DNA of 63,203 bases from Lachnobacterium bovis DSM 14045 (GTDB lineage Bacteria > Bacillota > Clostridia > Lachnospirales > Lachnospiraceae), in the NCBI RefSeq assembly GCF_900107245.1, contig NZ_FNPG01000021.1, positions 1 through 63,203 on the forward strand, given 5' to 3'. Position numbers and translations under genes: made by a program. The notes beneath the pieces were generated by a model, which was not told where the DNA came from, made no database searches, and saw only the letters and a list, made by a program, of their open reading frames with translations. Below, piece after piece: positions 54,525 to 63,181 of this stretch. Numbering within the stretch: the first letter of the stretch is position 1; every line of letters starts with the position of its first letter.

Positions 54525-55067
54525 TTAATTTTCAATTTCTACTTTCATGCCCTGTTTTTTTGCACATTTTTCGATATTTGAATTGTTTTTTGCAACTACA
54601 ACGCCTTTACAATCTAAGAAAGTCCATTTACTTACCTGTTTCACATCACCTTTAAAAAGTATTTTCTTTAGATTATTACAACCTCCAAAGGTAGCCATTT
54701 CAGTTTTCTCAACTGAATCAGGTATTTCAATACTTTTCATCTCTTCATGACATGCAAAAACTGAATCATCTAATCCGATAACTTTATAACCATCTATTTT
54801 TGATGGCACAATAACATCTTTCTCATCAAAACAATTATAAGATTTCAATATAATGCTTTTTTTGTCTTTCAAAATCTTATATACATATTTGCCATCATTA
54901 GTTTTTTTAGTCGTTTTAATTTCTGATTCAGATACTTTAATATCATTTTCAAACTTATACGCATAATTTTTTTTCAAAAAAATGTTTGAAGCCTCAGCCA
55001 ATAAACACATCACACAAAAAATTCCAACTATCGTCTTTATATTTATATGAAACCTCTTAGTTTTCAT
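54525..55067 (-). CDS. Small membrane-anchored or secreted BspA-like LRR protein
   Basis: A 180-residue protein with one N-terminal membrane helix or signal (~8-27), then a ~65-residue basic region, then LRR_5/BspA-type repeats (ENDPTSVEKTE, TFGGCNNLKKILFKG, KWTFLDCKGVVV). BspA repeats usually mediate protein-protein contact. The ATG at 55065-55067 has GAGGGG upstream and overlaps the ATPase gene by 11 bp, coupling it to the ABC transporter. An LRR protein within an ABC cassette is unusual. Confidence 0.75.
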   Translation of the reverse strand: MKTKRFHINIKTIVGIFCVMCLLAEASNIFLKKNYAYKFENDIKVSESEIKTTKKTNDGKYVYKILKDKKSIILKSYNCFDEKDVIVPSKIDGYKVIGLDDSVFACHEEMKSIEIPDSVEKTEMATFGGCNNLKKILFKGDVKQVSKWTFLDCKGVVVAKNNSNIEKCAKKQGMKVEIEN

Positions 55068-55701
55068 TGACAACCCCCTCAATTCTTCCGGCATCAACCT
55101 TTATAATTTCATCACATATACTTGAAAAATCTGACTTGTTATGAGTTGCCATAATTATACAAGCTCCACGTTCTTTTTCTTTTCTCAAAACATCATATAC
55201 TCGAGTAACACTTTTCTCATCTAATGCATTAGTTGGCTCATCTAATAATATCAATTCTGGTTTTTCGAATATAGCTTGTGCAATATTTAATTTTTGACGC
55301 ATTCCTAACGAATATTTTTTTACAGGTTTATTCGTATCTAACCCCACTTTTTCTAAAGCACTTTCTATATCCTCATCAGTTGCTATCCCCTTTATTTCTG
55401 ATAAAGCTTTCAAGTTTTCCTTAGCTGTTAATTTAGGGAGTAACTCCATATTTTCTATTATAATCCCAACACTTGGTGGAAAAGAAATATCTTTATGCAA
55501 AACCTTTCCATCAATTTCAACTTCACCTTCTGTTGGAACTACTAACCCAGATAAAACTCTAATTATCATAGTTTTTCCTGATCCGTTTGTTCCATAAAGT
55601 CCATATATTTTACCGTTTTCAAACTCGTAATTTATATCTTCTAAAACCCTCTGATTTTTTATTACCTTTGTAACATTTTTTAATCTATACATCCTATCCA
55701 T
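55057..55701 (-). CDS. ABC ATPase of the LRR cassette
   Basis: A 214-residue ABC ATPase with Walker A YGTNGSGKT, a signature of the form YSLGMRQKLNIAQAI, Walker B LILLDEPTNALD and switch His in MATHNK. The SLGMRQ signature and size fit the BcrA/NatA/NukF-type exporters used in peptide immunity, drug or lantibiotic resistance. It lies between two membrane genes and the LRR gene. Confidence 0.88.
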   Translation of the reverse strand: MDRMYRLKNVTKVIKNQRVLEDINYEFENGKIYGLYGTNGSGKTMIIRVLSGLVVPTEGEVEIDGKVLHKDISFPPSVGIIIENMELLPKLTAKENLKALSEIKGIATDEDIESALEKVGLDTNKPVKKYSLGMRQKLNIAQAIFEKPELILLDEPTNALDEKSVTRVYDVLRKEKERGACIIMATHNKSDFSSICDEIIKVDAGRIEGVVNEN

Positions 55702-55718
55702 TACCTTCCTAATTTATT

Positions 55719-56465
55719 TTAATTAACCTTTTCATAAATCAACAAATCTTCCTTTCCCTTCTTCCAAGATAAGATTCGACTCATTATGAATACTTCCATC
55801 GCCAATCTAAATATTCCTAAGAAACACATGAGTAACGGCATGTTATCCACACATCTCTTTGTCATCATATTTACATCATTTTCTGGAAACCAAAAATTAT
55901 CCAAAACATTTCTGCTCAAAACGTATTCTACAAAATATATAATTACAATAAGCACATTTGATTTGCTCTTTCCAAAATATGATCTTAAAAACTCATAAAA
56001 AAGATACGTACATAAATAAAACAAATTTGCAGCAACAAACTGCAAAAATAGTCCTTGTATCCAATTGTGCTTCATTAGTATCTTATAATCACCTTTTTGA
56101 ATTGTGAGAAAAAAACTAACTAACTCATGTACAAAAACAAAACATGCTGTAGCTTTTGTTACATTTTTAATCTGACTTTTCCAATATTCATCACGATTAA
56201 CATATCTTATCATGTAACATATACGGTTATAATTCATAACATACTCTATAAAAATCAAATATACAGCTGCTTGCCAAACTGCATAATCCACAATAGTATA
56301 ATAGGCCCCAGACAATAGGTCTTCATTATAGCTAACCTTTGTCATTAAACCTTTACTATACATTTCTGCGAAACCTTTATTATCAACATATACCTTAATT
56401 ACATTTAAAACCAAACAGAAAAGAAGTGCAAATAACACCCTTTTATTAAATACTTTTTTTGTCAA
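55719..56465 (-). CDS. Membrane subunit 2 of the LRR-ABC cassette
   Basis: A 248-residue membrane protein of about six helices without recognisable family motif; a WFPEN segment near the C-terminus (LDNFWFPENDVN) recalls DUF2705-like immunity permeases. It overlaps the upstream membrane gene by 20 bases, showing translational coupling, and precedes the ATPase by 17 bp. Confidence 0.65.
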   Translation of the reverse strand: MTKKVFNKRVLFALLFCLVLNVIKVYVDNKGFAEMYSKGLMTKVSYNEDLLSGAYYTIVDYAVWQAAVYLIFIEYVMNYNRICYMIRYVNRDEYWKSQIKNVTKATACFVFVHELVSFFLTIQKGDYKILMKHNWIQGLFLQFVAANLFYLCTYLFYEFLRSYFGKSKSNVLIVIIYFVEYVLSRNVLDNFWFPENDVNMMTKRCVDNMPLLMCFLGIFRLAMEVFIMSRILSWKKGKEDLLIYEKVN

Positions 56466-57234
56466 AACATACCTCCTTCACATACCAACCACTAATATAT
56501 AATATATAAACCACGAAAACACCGATAATGGTTGGTGCAACAAAGCTAAGAGAATATTCTGTAAAAGGTTGAAATACATAAAGTAATGATTTTGATAAAA
56601 ACGTTGGCGCAAACCAAAATAACATAGTAATTCCATAAACTATTTTTCTATCTACAAGCATAATTGCACTAATTGTTCCAACCATAGAAATTAGACCACA
56701 AATAGCAGCCGTGATAATAATATAAATGAAATTAACTAACAAACCATTCTTACAAGCCCAAAGCAAATTATCTGTTCTTAATGAAAGCATCATGTCATCA
56801 TACATAGGCGTTTTGCCACCTGCAAATATAATATAAACTAAAGCCATATTTATAAGTAGCATTAGCATTATCAATAAAAATGAAAAAATAAAACTTTTAT
56901 ATAAATGTGATTTTATATATTTTTTCTTACCTTCTTTTGCAATCACAATATTTCTTATTCCTGTTTTTCTTTCTTCTATACAATCTTCTGCTGTTAATAA
57001 CAAACTATATAATGGAAAAAACCATAAGACAATACTTTGAAAGACATGAGATAAACGAGTTGAACTACCAACCAAAAAACACATAAATTCTGGCCTTAAC
57101 ACATGATTTTCAGTTGAAATTAAATCAAATAAATTGTAGATAATCTCCAAACATGGGAAAAATAAAACTAAAAAACAAATGAAGTTTTTTACTGGATCAT
57201 TCCATATTTTTTTTACTTGATACTTAAGTAACAT
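56446..57234 (-). CDS. Membrane subunit 1 of the LRR-ABC cassette
   Basis: A 262-residue protein of about six helices, resembling ABC-2-type permeases (MLLKYQVKKIWNDPVKNF at the N-terminus, EDCIEERKTGIRNIVIAK-like cytoplasmic loop). It is the first membrane gene of the cassette, ~140 bp downstream of the broken LytTR regulator, whose loss may affect its expression. Confidence 0.7.
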   Translation of the reverse strand: MLLKYQVKKIWNDPVKNFICFLVLFFPCLEIIYNLFDLISTENHVLRPEFMCFLVGSSTRLSHVFQSIVLWFFPLYSLLLTAEDCIEERKTGIRNIVIAKEGKKKYIKSHLYKSFIFSFLLIMLMLLINMALVYIIFAGGKTPMYDDMMLSLRTDNLLWACKNGLLVNFIYIIITAAICGLISMVGTISAIMLVDRKIVYGITMLFWFAPTFLSKSLLYVFQPFTEYSLSFVAPTIIGVFVVYILYISGWYVKEVCFDKKSI

Positions 57235-57375
57235 AACTACTATCCCCCTAAAACTTTTTTACAGAGGTATTCCAAACTCATGTGAATTCAGAATACCTCT
57301 AACTTAATCTAGTTATATTTTAGCATTCTTTTTGTTTTTTAATAGGTATTTTGCGTATTCTGTTTATTTTTTTGC

Positions 57376-58064
57376 TTAATCTGCATTATATCCCCAGTAA
57401 GCTTTGACAGCATTTCTTACATTTTTTGAATTTGACCTACTTAATGATAAAATATCTCCATTATCCATAACAACCTCCTTATTGCTAACTCCTTTTATGA
57501 AAGCAACATTAACAATTGTTCCGCTATTAATTTTCAAAAAATGTATGTCATTTAAAGTTGACATCACTTTTTTAATAGTCGATCGTATATCAAATCTATT
57601 TCCATCTTTTATATAAATTTGAATTTTTCTATCTATTACCGTACAATAGACTATTTCTGGTTTTTTACACCTTACTATTTTAGTATCTGTTTTAAATAAA
57701 ATAAAATTTTGTTTATTTTCTTTCAAAAAAATATACGCTTTTTTTATAAGTAAAATCAAATCAAGTTTTATTCTATCCTTTTTTAATTTTCCAAATGATT
57801 TAAATAGTACTGGATTAACAGAATCATCTTCAAATTTAGAAATAAAGACCACATACTCATCTGCCGATCTTTAACATTAATACTTTTACATACCTTGAAA
57901 AAAAACAAATCAAAACTACTAATACTAAATGTTTCTAGCAACTCCTCCCCATTTTTAAACAAAACAGTTTCAATTTTTTCATTTAACTGTTTTTCTAACT
58001 TGTGCAACTCCTTTTGCATTATGTTAGCGAATTCCATTTCATCATCACATATTGCAATTTTCAT
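57376..58064 (-). pseudogene. LytTR response regulator with frameshift and damaged receiver domain
   Basis: The first ~70 codons (58064 leftward) encode a receiver start, MKIAICDDE, up to FDLFFFKV. The phospho-acceptor Asp and the following ~14 residues are absent. Near 57853 the frame changes by one base, after which EYVVFISKFEDDS and an intact LytTR DNA-binding domain follow (VNVAFIKGVSNKEVVMDNGDILSLSRSNSKNVRNAV). One missing base in GATCGGCAGATGAG would restore the frame. No histidine kinase gene is near. Confidence 0.85.
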
Positions 58065-58238
58065 AATATTTACCTCTGTGTGCTCATTATTAAGTCAATT
58101 AATATTACCTTACAAAAAATTATAACATTTTTATAATTATCTTACAATTTTAAGAACATTTTTTAAACCTTAATGCTCGCTATCCATTGTAATTCTTTAT
58201 CACACACTGATATAATTCTCTGTCCTTTCTTATATTCC

Positions 58239-58438
58239 TTATATTAAGTATGACAACTTTTTACCTATTAATATTCCCAAAACACAACATCCGACACTCA
58301 ATGCCACATATATTCCTCCAGCTATATTTGTAACTAATGTTAAGACAGGAAATGTCATCCTTACCGGTATCAAGAGCTAATAGCATATCTTGCTATAGCT
58401 CCTAATGCACCACCAAGTGCCACAAAAATAAATTTCAT
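58239..58438 (-). pseudogene. crcB: Remnant of fluoride channel gene crcB (fluC)
   Basis: The first frame encodes MKFIFVALGGALGAIARYAIS, the FluC N-terminus, then a stop. One base shift later LIPVRMTFPVLTLVTNIAGG follows (the FluC FP.GTL.VN..G signature) and, after a deletion, a C-terminal helix (VGCCVLGILIGKKLS). Only ~200 of ~360 bases remain, so no functional channel. No fluoride riboswitch could be seen upstream. Confidence 0.85.
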
Positions 58439-58510
58439 ATCTCTTCCTCTGTATTTGTGTAATCTACTGCCTGTAATACGCTCTTTCTGTCATATTTATG
58501 CCCATAACAA

Positions 58511-58547
58511 AAAAGACTCTCCTAAAAGATTTCTCTTTTAGAAAGTG
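58511..58547 (-). terminator. Minus-strand terminator upstream of the crcB remnant
   Basis: CTAAAAGA/TCTTTTAG with GACACT/AGAGTC-like extension is followed by TTTTTT on the minus strand. The next gene to the right is on the plus strand, so the gene this once terminated has probably gone. Confidence 0.7.
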
Positions 58548-58566
58548 TCCTTGATATGAAAAATAT

Positions 58567-58596
58567 TTGAGCATTTATTAATTATGATGTTATAAT
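58567..58596 (+). promoter_or_regulatory. Promoter of the YczE-like gene
   Basis: TTGAGC (58567-58572), 18-bp spacer, TATAAT (58591-58596), followed by a TGGAGGA ribosome site. Confidence 0.7.
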
Positions 58597-58630
58597 GATA
58601 AATGAATTTTATATGGAGGAATAATAATTT

Positions 58631-59284
58631 ATGTCTAAAAATGAACTTATTAAACGCTATTTATTATTTATTATTGGATTATTTTTTGCAGCTATTGGAG
58701 TTACCTTTACTAAACATGGTGAACTCGGTGTTTCACCTATCTCTTCTGTTGCTAATGTTTTGAGTTGTAAATACTCATTTTTGTCACTTGGAACATGGCT
58801 TGTCATTTGGAATTGTGTTTTGATTGCTTGTCAAATTTTAATTCTTAGAAAAAATTTCCAGAAAATACAATTATTACAGATTCCATTATCTTTTTTATTC
58901 GGAATTTTTACAGATATCGGAATGAAAATTGTTTCATATATTCCTGTTCCTAACTACGCCGTAAGGGTAGCATTATTACTTGTTGGAATTTTTATTCTTG
59001 GATTTGGAATTGCATTATCAGTAATAGCAAATGTAATTTTAAATTCTGGCGAAGCATTTGTAAAAGCTATTGCTGATACAATAAAAAAAGATTTTGGTGC
59101 AATAAAGACGATTTTTGATGTGTCATGTGTAATTATTGCCATCTTATTGTCTTTGTTTTTCTTCGATTATCAAATCGTTGGCACTCGCGAAGGTACTATA
59201 ATTTCTGCTTTACTAACAGGTATGGCTGTAAAGCTTTTTACTAAGCATGTACAAGAGCCTATCACATCCTTTTTATGTAACTAA
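58631..59284 (+). CDS. YczE/YitT-family membrane protein
   Basis: A 217-residue protein with five to six helices of the YczE/YitT (DUF6198-like) family: RYLLFIIGLFFAAIGVTFTKHGELGVSPISS at the N-terminus and GIFTDIGMK in the middle. Function is not established. It is a lone plus-strand gene in a minus-strand area, with its own promoter and terminator, placed beside a broken crcB gene, so it may have been inserted there. Confidence 0.85.
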   Translation: MSKNELIKRYLLFIIGLFFAAIGVTFTKHGELGVSPISSVANVLSCKYSFLSLGTWLVIWNCVLIACQILILRKNFQKIQLLQIPLSFLFGIFTDIGMKIVSYIPVPNYAVRVALLLVGIFILGFGIALSVIANVILNSGEAFVKAIADTIKKDFGAIKTIFDVSCVIIAILLSLFFFDYQIVGTREGTIISALLTGMAVKLFTKHVQEPITSFLCN

Positions 59285-59326
59285 AAAAATGCTTTTGACA
59301 TTCCCGGGAGGGTTTGTTTTGTAATA

Positions 59327-59370
59327 GACACATATGTTTTGCAGAAATGCGATTATATGTGTCTTTTTGA
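59327..59370 (+). terminator. Terminator of the YczE-like gene
   Basis: AGACACATAT and ATATGTGTCT pair around a ~20-base loop and are followed by TTTTTG on the plus strand. Confidence 0.8.
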
Positions 59371-59460
59371 TAGAAAAGATTTATTCTAACTAATATAAAA
59401 GGAATTTTTTAAAAAAACGAGAAAAGTGTCAATGTATTATATATAAAATAATGAAAAACA

Positions 59461-60141
59461 TTAATCAGTAGTGAATTCTTCAGCTACTATTTTACCATCT
59501 TTCATCGTAATTCTGTGATTTCCAATTTTAGCTAGTTCCAGGTCGTGTGTGACCATGATAATTGTTTTGCCAGCTTTATTTAAATCTTTTAGAAGTTCGA
59601 TGATATTGTTACCATTTTCTTCATCGAGTGCGCCAGTTGGTTCGTCAGCAAGAATTATATCTGTGTCAGAAATAATACTTCTACAGATTGCTACACGTTG
59701 CTGTTCTCCACCAGATAGTTCATAAGGAAAGTTGTATTCATAATCAAGAATACCGAGCTTATCCATAACTTCATATATATACGCTTTTTTGGGTATTTTT
59801 TTGTTACGTCTATATTTTAAAGGAATACAAATATTTGTAATAACGTCAAAGTTTTGTATTAGAGCAAAATGTTGTACGATAAAACTTATTTTCTCATTTC
59901 TGTATGAAGATATTTGTCGATCGTTATAATTTGCAATATTATTTCCTTCAAAATAGTAATTTCCTGTAGTAGGTTTTGTAATACCGCCAAGAACATTTAA
60001 TAACGTGGTTTTTCCACTTCCACTTTTACCGATAATGGTTACGAATTCACCCTTTGTTATTTCAAAAGAAACATTATTTAGGGCGATAGTCTCGGCTTCA
60101 TCGCAGCCATAGTGTACTGAAACATTATTGAATTTAATCAT
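59461..60141 (-). CDS. MacB/LolD-type ABC exporter ATPase
   Basis: A 226-residue ATPase with Walker A GKSGSGKTT, QHFALIQNFDV Q-loop region, signature LSGGEQQRVAICRS, Walker B IILADEPTGALD and switch His in MVTHDL. The sequence fits the MacB/FtsE/LolD branch, including the group used with lactococcin-972-like bacteriocins. It is the last gene of the operon: secreted protein, permease, permease, ATPase. A decayed copy lies at 50058-50317. Confidence 0.93.
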   Translation of the reverse strand: MIKFNNVSVHYGCDEAETIALNNVSFEITKGEFVTIIGKSGSGKTTLLNVLGGITKPTTGNYYFEGNNIANYNDRQISSYRNEKISFIVQHFALIQNFDVITNICIPLKYRRNKKIPKKAYIYEVMDKLGILDYEYNFPYELSGGEQQRVAICRSIISDTDIILADEPTGALDEENGNNIIELLKDLNKAGKTIIMVTHDLELAKIGNHRITMKDGKIVAEEFTTD

Positions 60142-60165
60142 CTTTTTTACCTCTTAATCAAAACT

Positions 60166-61458
60166 TTATTCTTTTCCACCAATGTAATGGTGTAAATGTA
60201 ATTTTTTCATATAAAAATGAACTATAGTACAAGTAGCTATTAGTATGAATCCTATTAAAATCTGGACATACAAATATGAAATTGTGAGTTCATTAAATGT
60301 GATTAGTATTAAAAATCCAAGTAAATTGCCGTTCAAAAGAACTACAAATACGGGAACGAAAGCTTCAAAATCAATATCTACTTGTCTTGCTCCACAAAGT
60401 CTTTCGATACAGAAATTTGCATCGTTTTCACGAAGCATATTTAAAAATACACTAACATTAATCGTAAATGCTAAAAGGGTTAATGCTGCAAGAATTATTT
60501 TAAACTGATTAGTAACTTCTTTTGTCATAGATGAATAAGTTTCTAAAATGTTTTCATCATCTTTATTGTCAGTAGCAACATAAATTTGATAGTTAGTTAA
60601 TCCAGTTTCCTTTTTATGTTTTTCAAAAATGTTTGCTGTTTTCTTTGCCCCTATCTTAGAACTTATTATTCCATTAGTGTGATCTAGAGCTATTTCTTTA
60701 GCAAAATATGTTTTGGTAGCTGGTGTAATTGCTGGAATAATCATATATGTATTACAAGATGACATTTCGCAGGAAGAGGAATCATAAAAGAATGATTTAT
60801 CTCGTAAAAAACCGATTACAATATAATGACGTTTGGTGCCCATGTATTCGGCGTCAAAAGTATTGCCAATTTTAAAATATTTTTTGTAATCATTTCCTAG
60901 AATAACTGGAATTGTATTCTTATCATTATCAATGAAGTCATCTTTAGAGAATCGATGTCCCTCTGCTATAGATATATTAAAAATTTCAAAGAATTTGTCT
61001 GTAATCTGTAAACTTTTAACGGAATATATAGTGTTTTTATCATGTTTAGTTATACAAGATGAGACAGTGGTTGCATCTGGATTTTCAGAATTATAAGAAT
61101 ACAAAAATTTTTTTGGGATTTTTTTGTTATAAATATTTAGCATTTGGGTACCTATTGTTGTAAATTTAAATTCCTTTTCTTGACAGAGTTTTTGTTTAAA
61201 TTGACACATGTTTTCTAACCCTTTTTTACCACTTTTATCTGTATAATTGTCTAAATCAACAGCAGAAAGATTTTCTCCTGTTTTATATAGCTTTACAGTT
61301 CCGTATGTTTTATCAAATTCTTTTTTAGCCTTTTCTTGCCTTTGGTTGGAATTTAAAACTGATCCGAATAAAGAGAAAAGTAATCCAGATAAAATTATCA
61401 TTAAAAAAACTTGAACTTTGTGTTTGTTTAGAATTTTAAAGCCACTAATTAATTTCAT
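60166..61458 (-). CDS. FtsX/MacB-type permease 2
   Basis: A 430-residue membrane protein with one N-terminal helix (~15-35), a large extracellular domain (~40-290) and three C-terminal helices (~318-415) separated by NDANFCIERLCGARQVDID. This is the FtsX/MacB topology of mechanotransmission exporters. It ends 24 bases before the ATPase and starts two bases after permease 1. A decayed copy lies at 49257-50030. Confidence 0.92.
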   Translation of the reverse strand: MKLISGFKILNKHKVQVFLMIILSGLLFSLFGSVLNSNQRQEKAKKEFDKTYGTVKLYKTGENLSAVDLDNYTDKSGKKGLENMCQFKQKLCQEKEFKFTTIGTQMLNIYNKKIPKKFLYSYNSENPDATTVSSCITKHDKNTIYSVKSLQITDKFFEIFNISIAEGHRFSKDDFIDNDKNTIPVILGNDYKKYFKIGNTFDAEYMGTKRHYIVIGFLRDKSFFYDSSSCEMSSCNTYMIIPAITPATKTYFAKEIALDHTNGIISSKIGAKKTANIFEKHKKETGLTNYQIYVATDNKDDENILETYSSMTKEVTNQFKIILAALTLLAFTINVSVFLNMLRENDANFCIERLCGARQVDIDFEAFVPVFVVLLNGNLLGFLILITFNELTISYLYVQILIGFILIATCTIVHFYMKKLHLHHYIGGKE

Positions 61459-61460
61459 AA

Positions 61461-62477
61461 TTAACGAATTACCTCCTCTAATGGTGATTTAAAAAGTTTA
61501 AAAATGGATATTGCCAGTACAACAAACATGAATCCTATGCATATGAAAAATCCTTTGAAAAAAGATATAAAATAAGAAGGATAAATAATATGGCAATATG
61601 TTCCACTAATTATAAATGATAATATGGTGATACAAATATAACGAAAAACAAGGTTGCAAAGAATATCTGTTTTTCTAGCACCGCATATTCGACAGATGCA
61701 TACGGCATTTTTCTGTTGATTAATCCAGCGTATGGATGTTAAAAGAATACATAAAAAACACGCTACTACAAGCATTGAAAGCCAACGTATAGAGTAAAGT
61801 TTGGGCATAATTGACTCAGAAAAGCAAGTTCCACCAGAAAAATCTTCAGGATTTAATCCGTTAGATTTTAAACTAGATAAAAGTTCACTTTGCCTAGTTG
61901 CTATATCTTTAAAGCTAAAAGCAGTTTTGAAAAAATCAAATGTGAAAATGTCAGCATCTATTTTTTCTGATGTCATGTTTAGGTATATATATGAATCGCA
62001 TATTGTTTTCTTTTCATATCCAATTATTCCAAGAACTTTATAATTGGTTCCTTTATATGAATAGTATAAATTTCCATTTTTTTTCTGTGTGTTTTTTTCA
62101 AGATTTTTTCCAATAACACAAACTTTGTTGTTAGGCGTAAAATCTGAAGGTTTGAAGAATCTTCCACGTTCCATAGGAAAGGTTGCATATATGTTGTTGA
62201 AGTAAATATAGCGTACTTTTTCATCTATATTTGTACTAGAACATATAACAGCGATGTTGGTAGATTGTTGTTTACAGGATTTTATTATGGAATTTACAGG
62301 GTTTTTAGTTTTGATTTTATAATTCGTCTGACTTATTCCAAAACTTCCATTTTCCATTTTTGAGAGTGTATCAGTTATAGAAATGTGTTGTATCGTTAAA
62401 ATCGTTATAATTGGCATAATACAATACAGCAATATCAATAATATTGTCGTATATTTTGTTTTTTTGAGTGCTTTCAT
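61461..62477 (-). CDS. FtsX/MacB-type permease 1
   Basis: A 338-residue membrane protein with an N-terminal helix (~10-30), an extracellular domain (~35-225) and three C-terminal helices near RWINQQKNAVCICRICGARKTDI. It forms a pair with permease 2. The ATG follows GGAGAAAAA, and a conserved stem-loop lies directly upstream. It contains two 10-base AAAATGGAAA repeats (62351-62360 and 62071-62080) that correspond to the deletion ends seen in its decayed copy. Confidence 0.9.
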   Translation of the reverse strand: MKALKKTKYTTILLILLYCIMPIITILTIQHISITDTLSKMENGSFGISQTNYKIKTKNPVNSIIKSCKQQSTNIAVICSSTNIDEKVRYIYFNNIYATFPMERGRFFKPSDFTPNNKVCVIGKNLEKNTQKKNGNLYYSYKGTNYKVLGIIGYEKKTICDSYIYLNMTSEKIDADIFTFDFFKTAFSFKDIATRQSELLSSLKSNGLNPEDFSGGTCFSESIMPKLYSIRWLSMLVVACFLCILLTSIRWINQQKNAVCICRICGARKTDILCNLVFRYICITILSFIISGTYCHIIYPSYFISFFKGFFICIGFMFVVLAISIFKLFKSPLEEVIR

Positions 62478-62490
62478 TTTTTCTCCATAA

Positions 62491-62524
62491 AGCAGTTGAA
62501 ACTACCAAAATAGAATCAACCGCT
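62491..62524 (-). promoter_or_regulatory. Start-proximal hairpin of the intact ABC operon
   Basis: AGCGGTTGA and TCAACTGCT pair (one G-T) around a 16-base loop, ending 13 bases before the permease 1 ATG, with GGAG in the gap. The decayed copy has a pairing stem of different sequence at 48919-48952. Confidence 0.65.
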
Positions 62525-62557
62525 AGTTTTTCATTATTTTATAAATTTGTTTATTTG

Positions 62558-62926
62558 TTAGTGTCCGTAATAGGCATAAGCTGTTTTAAAGTTCCAAGGT
62601 CCACCATCGCAAATTATTTTTACAGTATGACATTCAGCTCTTACATTGCCATTGCTCCAAATTCTTTTGCTATCGGGGTCATTTTTTCCTTTACCAATCA
62701 TTGAACGTACATAGTGTTTTTTATAATAACCACGAGTTTGTGCATATGCATATTTTCGATAATATGATGCTCCGGTTTTTGCAGTACCTGCACCAACTAT
62801 ATCAGCCCATCCCTTAAAACTATCTTCTAAGCTTTTGGCAGAAACTCCAATAGAACCAAGAGATATTGTAACACAAAACAATAAAATAAGAGTAACACCT
62901 TTTTTCTTTAAAACTTGTAAATTCAT
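62558..62926 (-). CDS. Small secreted protein, possibly lactococcin-972-like bacteriocin
   Basis: A 122-residue precursor with a clear signal peptide (~1-30: basic start, hydrophobic core, cut after VSA) and a ~92-residue mature part that is basic and aromatic (many Tyr, Trp, Gly), ending in FKTAYAYYGH with two cysteines. Its place just before a MacB-like two-permease ABC exporter, plus its Tyr-rich C-terminus, resembles lactococcin-972-type gene clusters, but I cannot show homology by eye. The ATG at 62924-62926 follows GAGGAG. Confidence 0.65.
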   Translation of the reverse strand: MNLQVLKKKGVTLILLFCVTISLGSIGVSAKSLEDSFKGWADIVGAGTAKTGASYYRKYAYAQTRGYYKKHYVRSMIGKGKNDPDSKRIWSNGNVRAECHTVKIICDGGPWNFKTAYAYYGH

Positions 62927-62962
62927 ATTTAAATCTCCTCGTATTATATAGTAGTAGTTTTT

Positions 62963-63181
62963 AGAGACCCTCTCCAAGGTCTTTATAACTATTAAGTCAT
63001 AGTCTTTTCTATAGGTTCGACTATGATATTTAAGATGCTGTGGATTGGTTATTATTTCCTACCACTTGATGGTTTTAGAAAGGATCCAACCACAGTCTCT
63101 TTGTTCATTTGTTAATCAGTTAGATACCGCATGACGGTTTATTTAGAACGAGGTTACAATCGCAAAGAGCACCCTGTGGTT
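62963..63181 (-). ncRNA. Structured RNA leader or small RNA at the right edge
   Basis: Strand a (63163-63181: AACCACAG and CTCTTTG, separated by four bases) pairs with strand b (63088-63103: CAAAGAG and CTGTGGTT) over 15 bp. Strand b can instead pair with strand c (63038-63048, CCAA and CCACAG) over 10 bp. Two further hairpins (CATAGTC/GACTATG at 62998-63026; AGACC/GGTCT at 62963-62983) follow before the secreted-protein gene. It may extend beyond the window. Confidence 0.5.

Noticed and set aside
57376-58064. Programmed ribosomal frameshift in the LytTR regulator
   Set aside because: No slippery sequence, and the receiver has lost its phospho-acceptor region, so decay is the simpler reading.
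58439-58510. Fluoride riboswitch before the crcB remnant
   Set aside because: The conserved fluoride aptamer segments are not recognisable.
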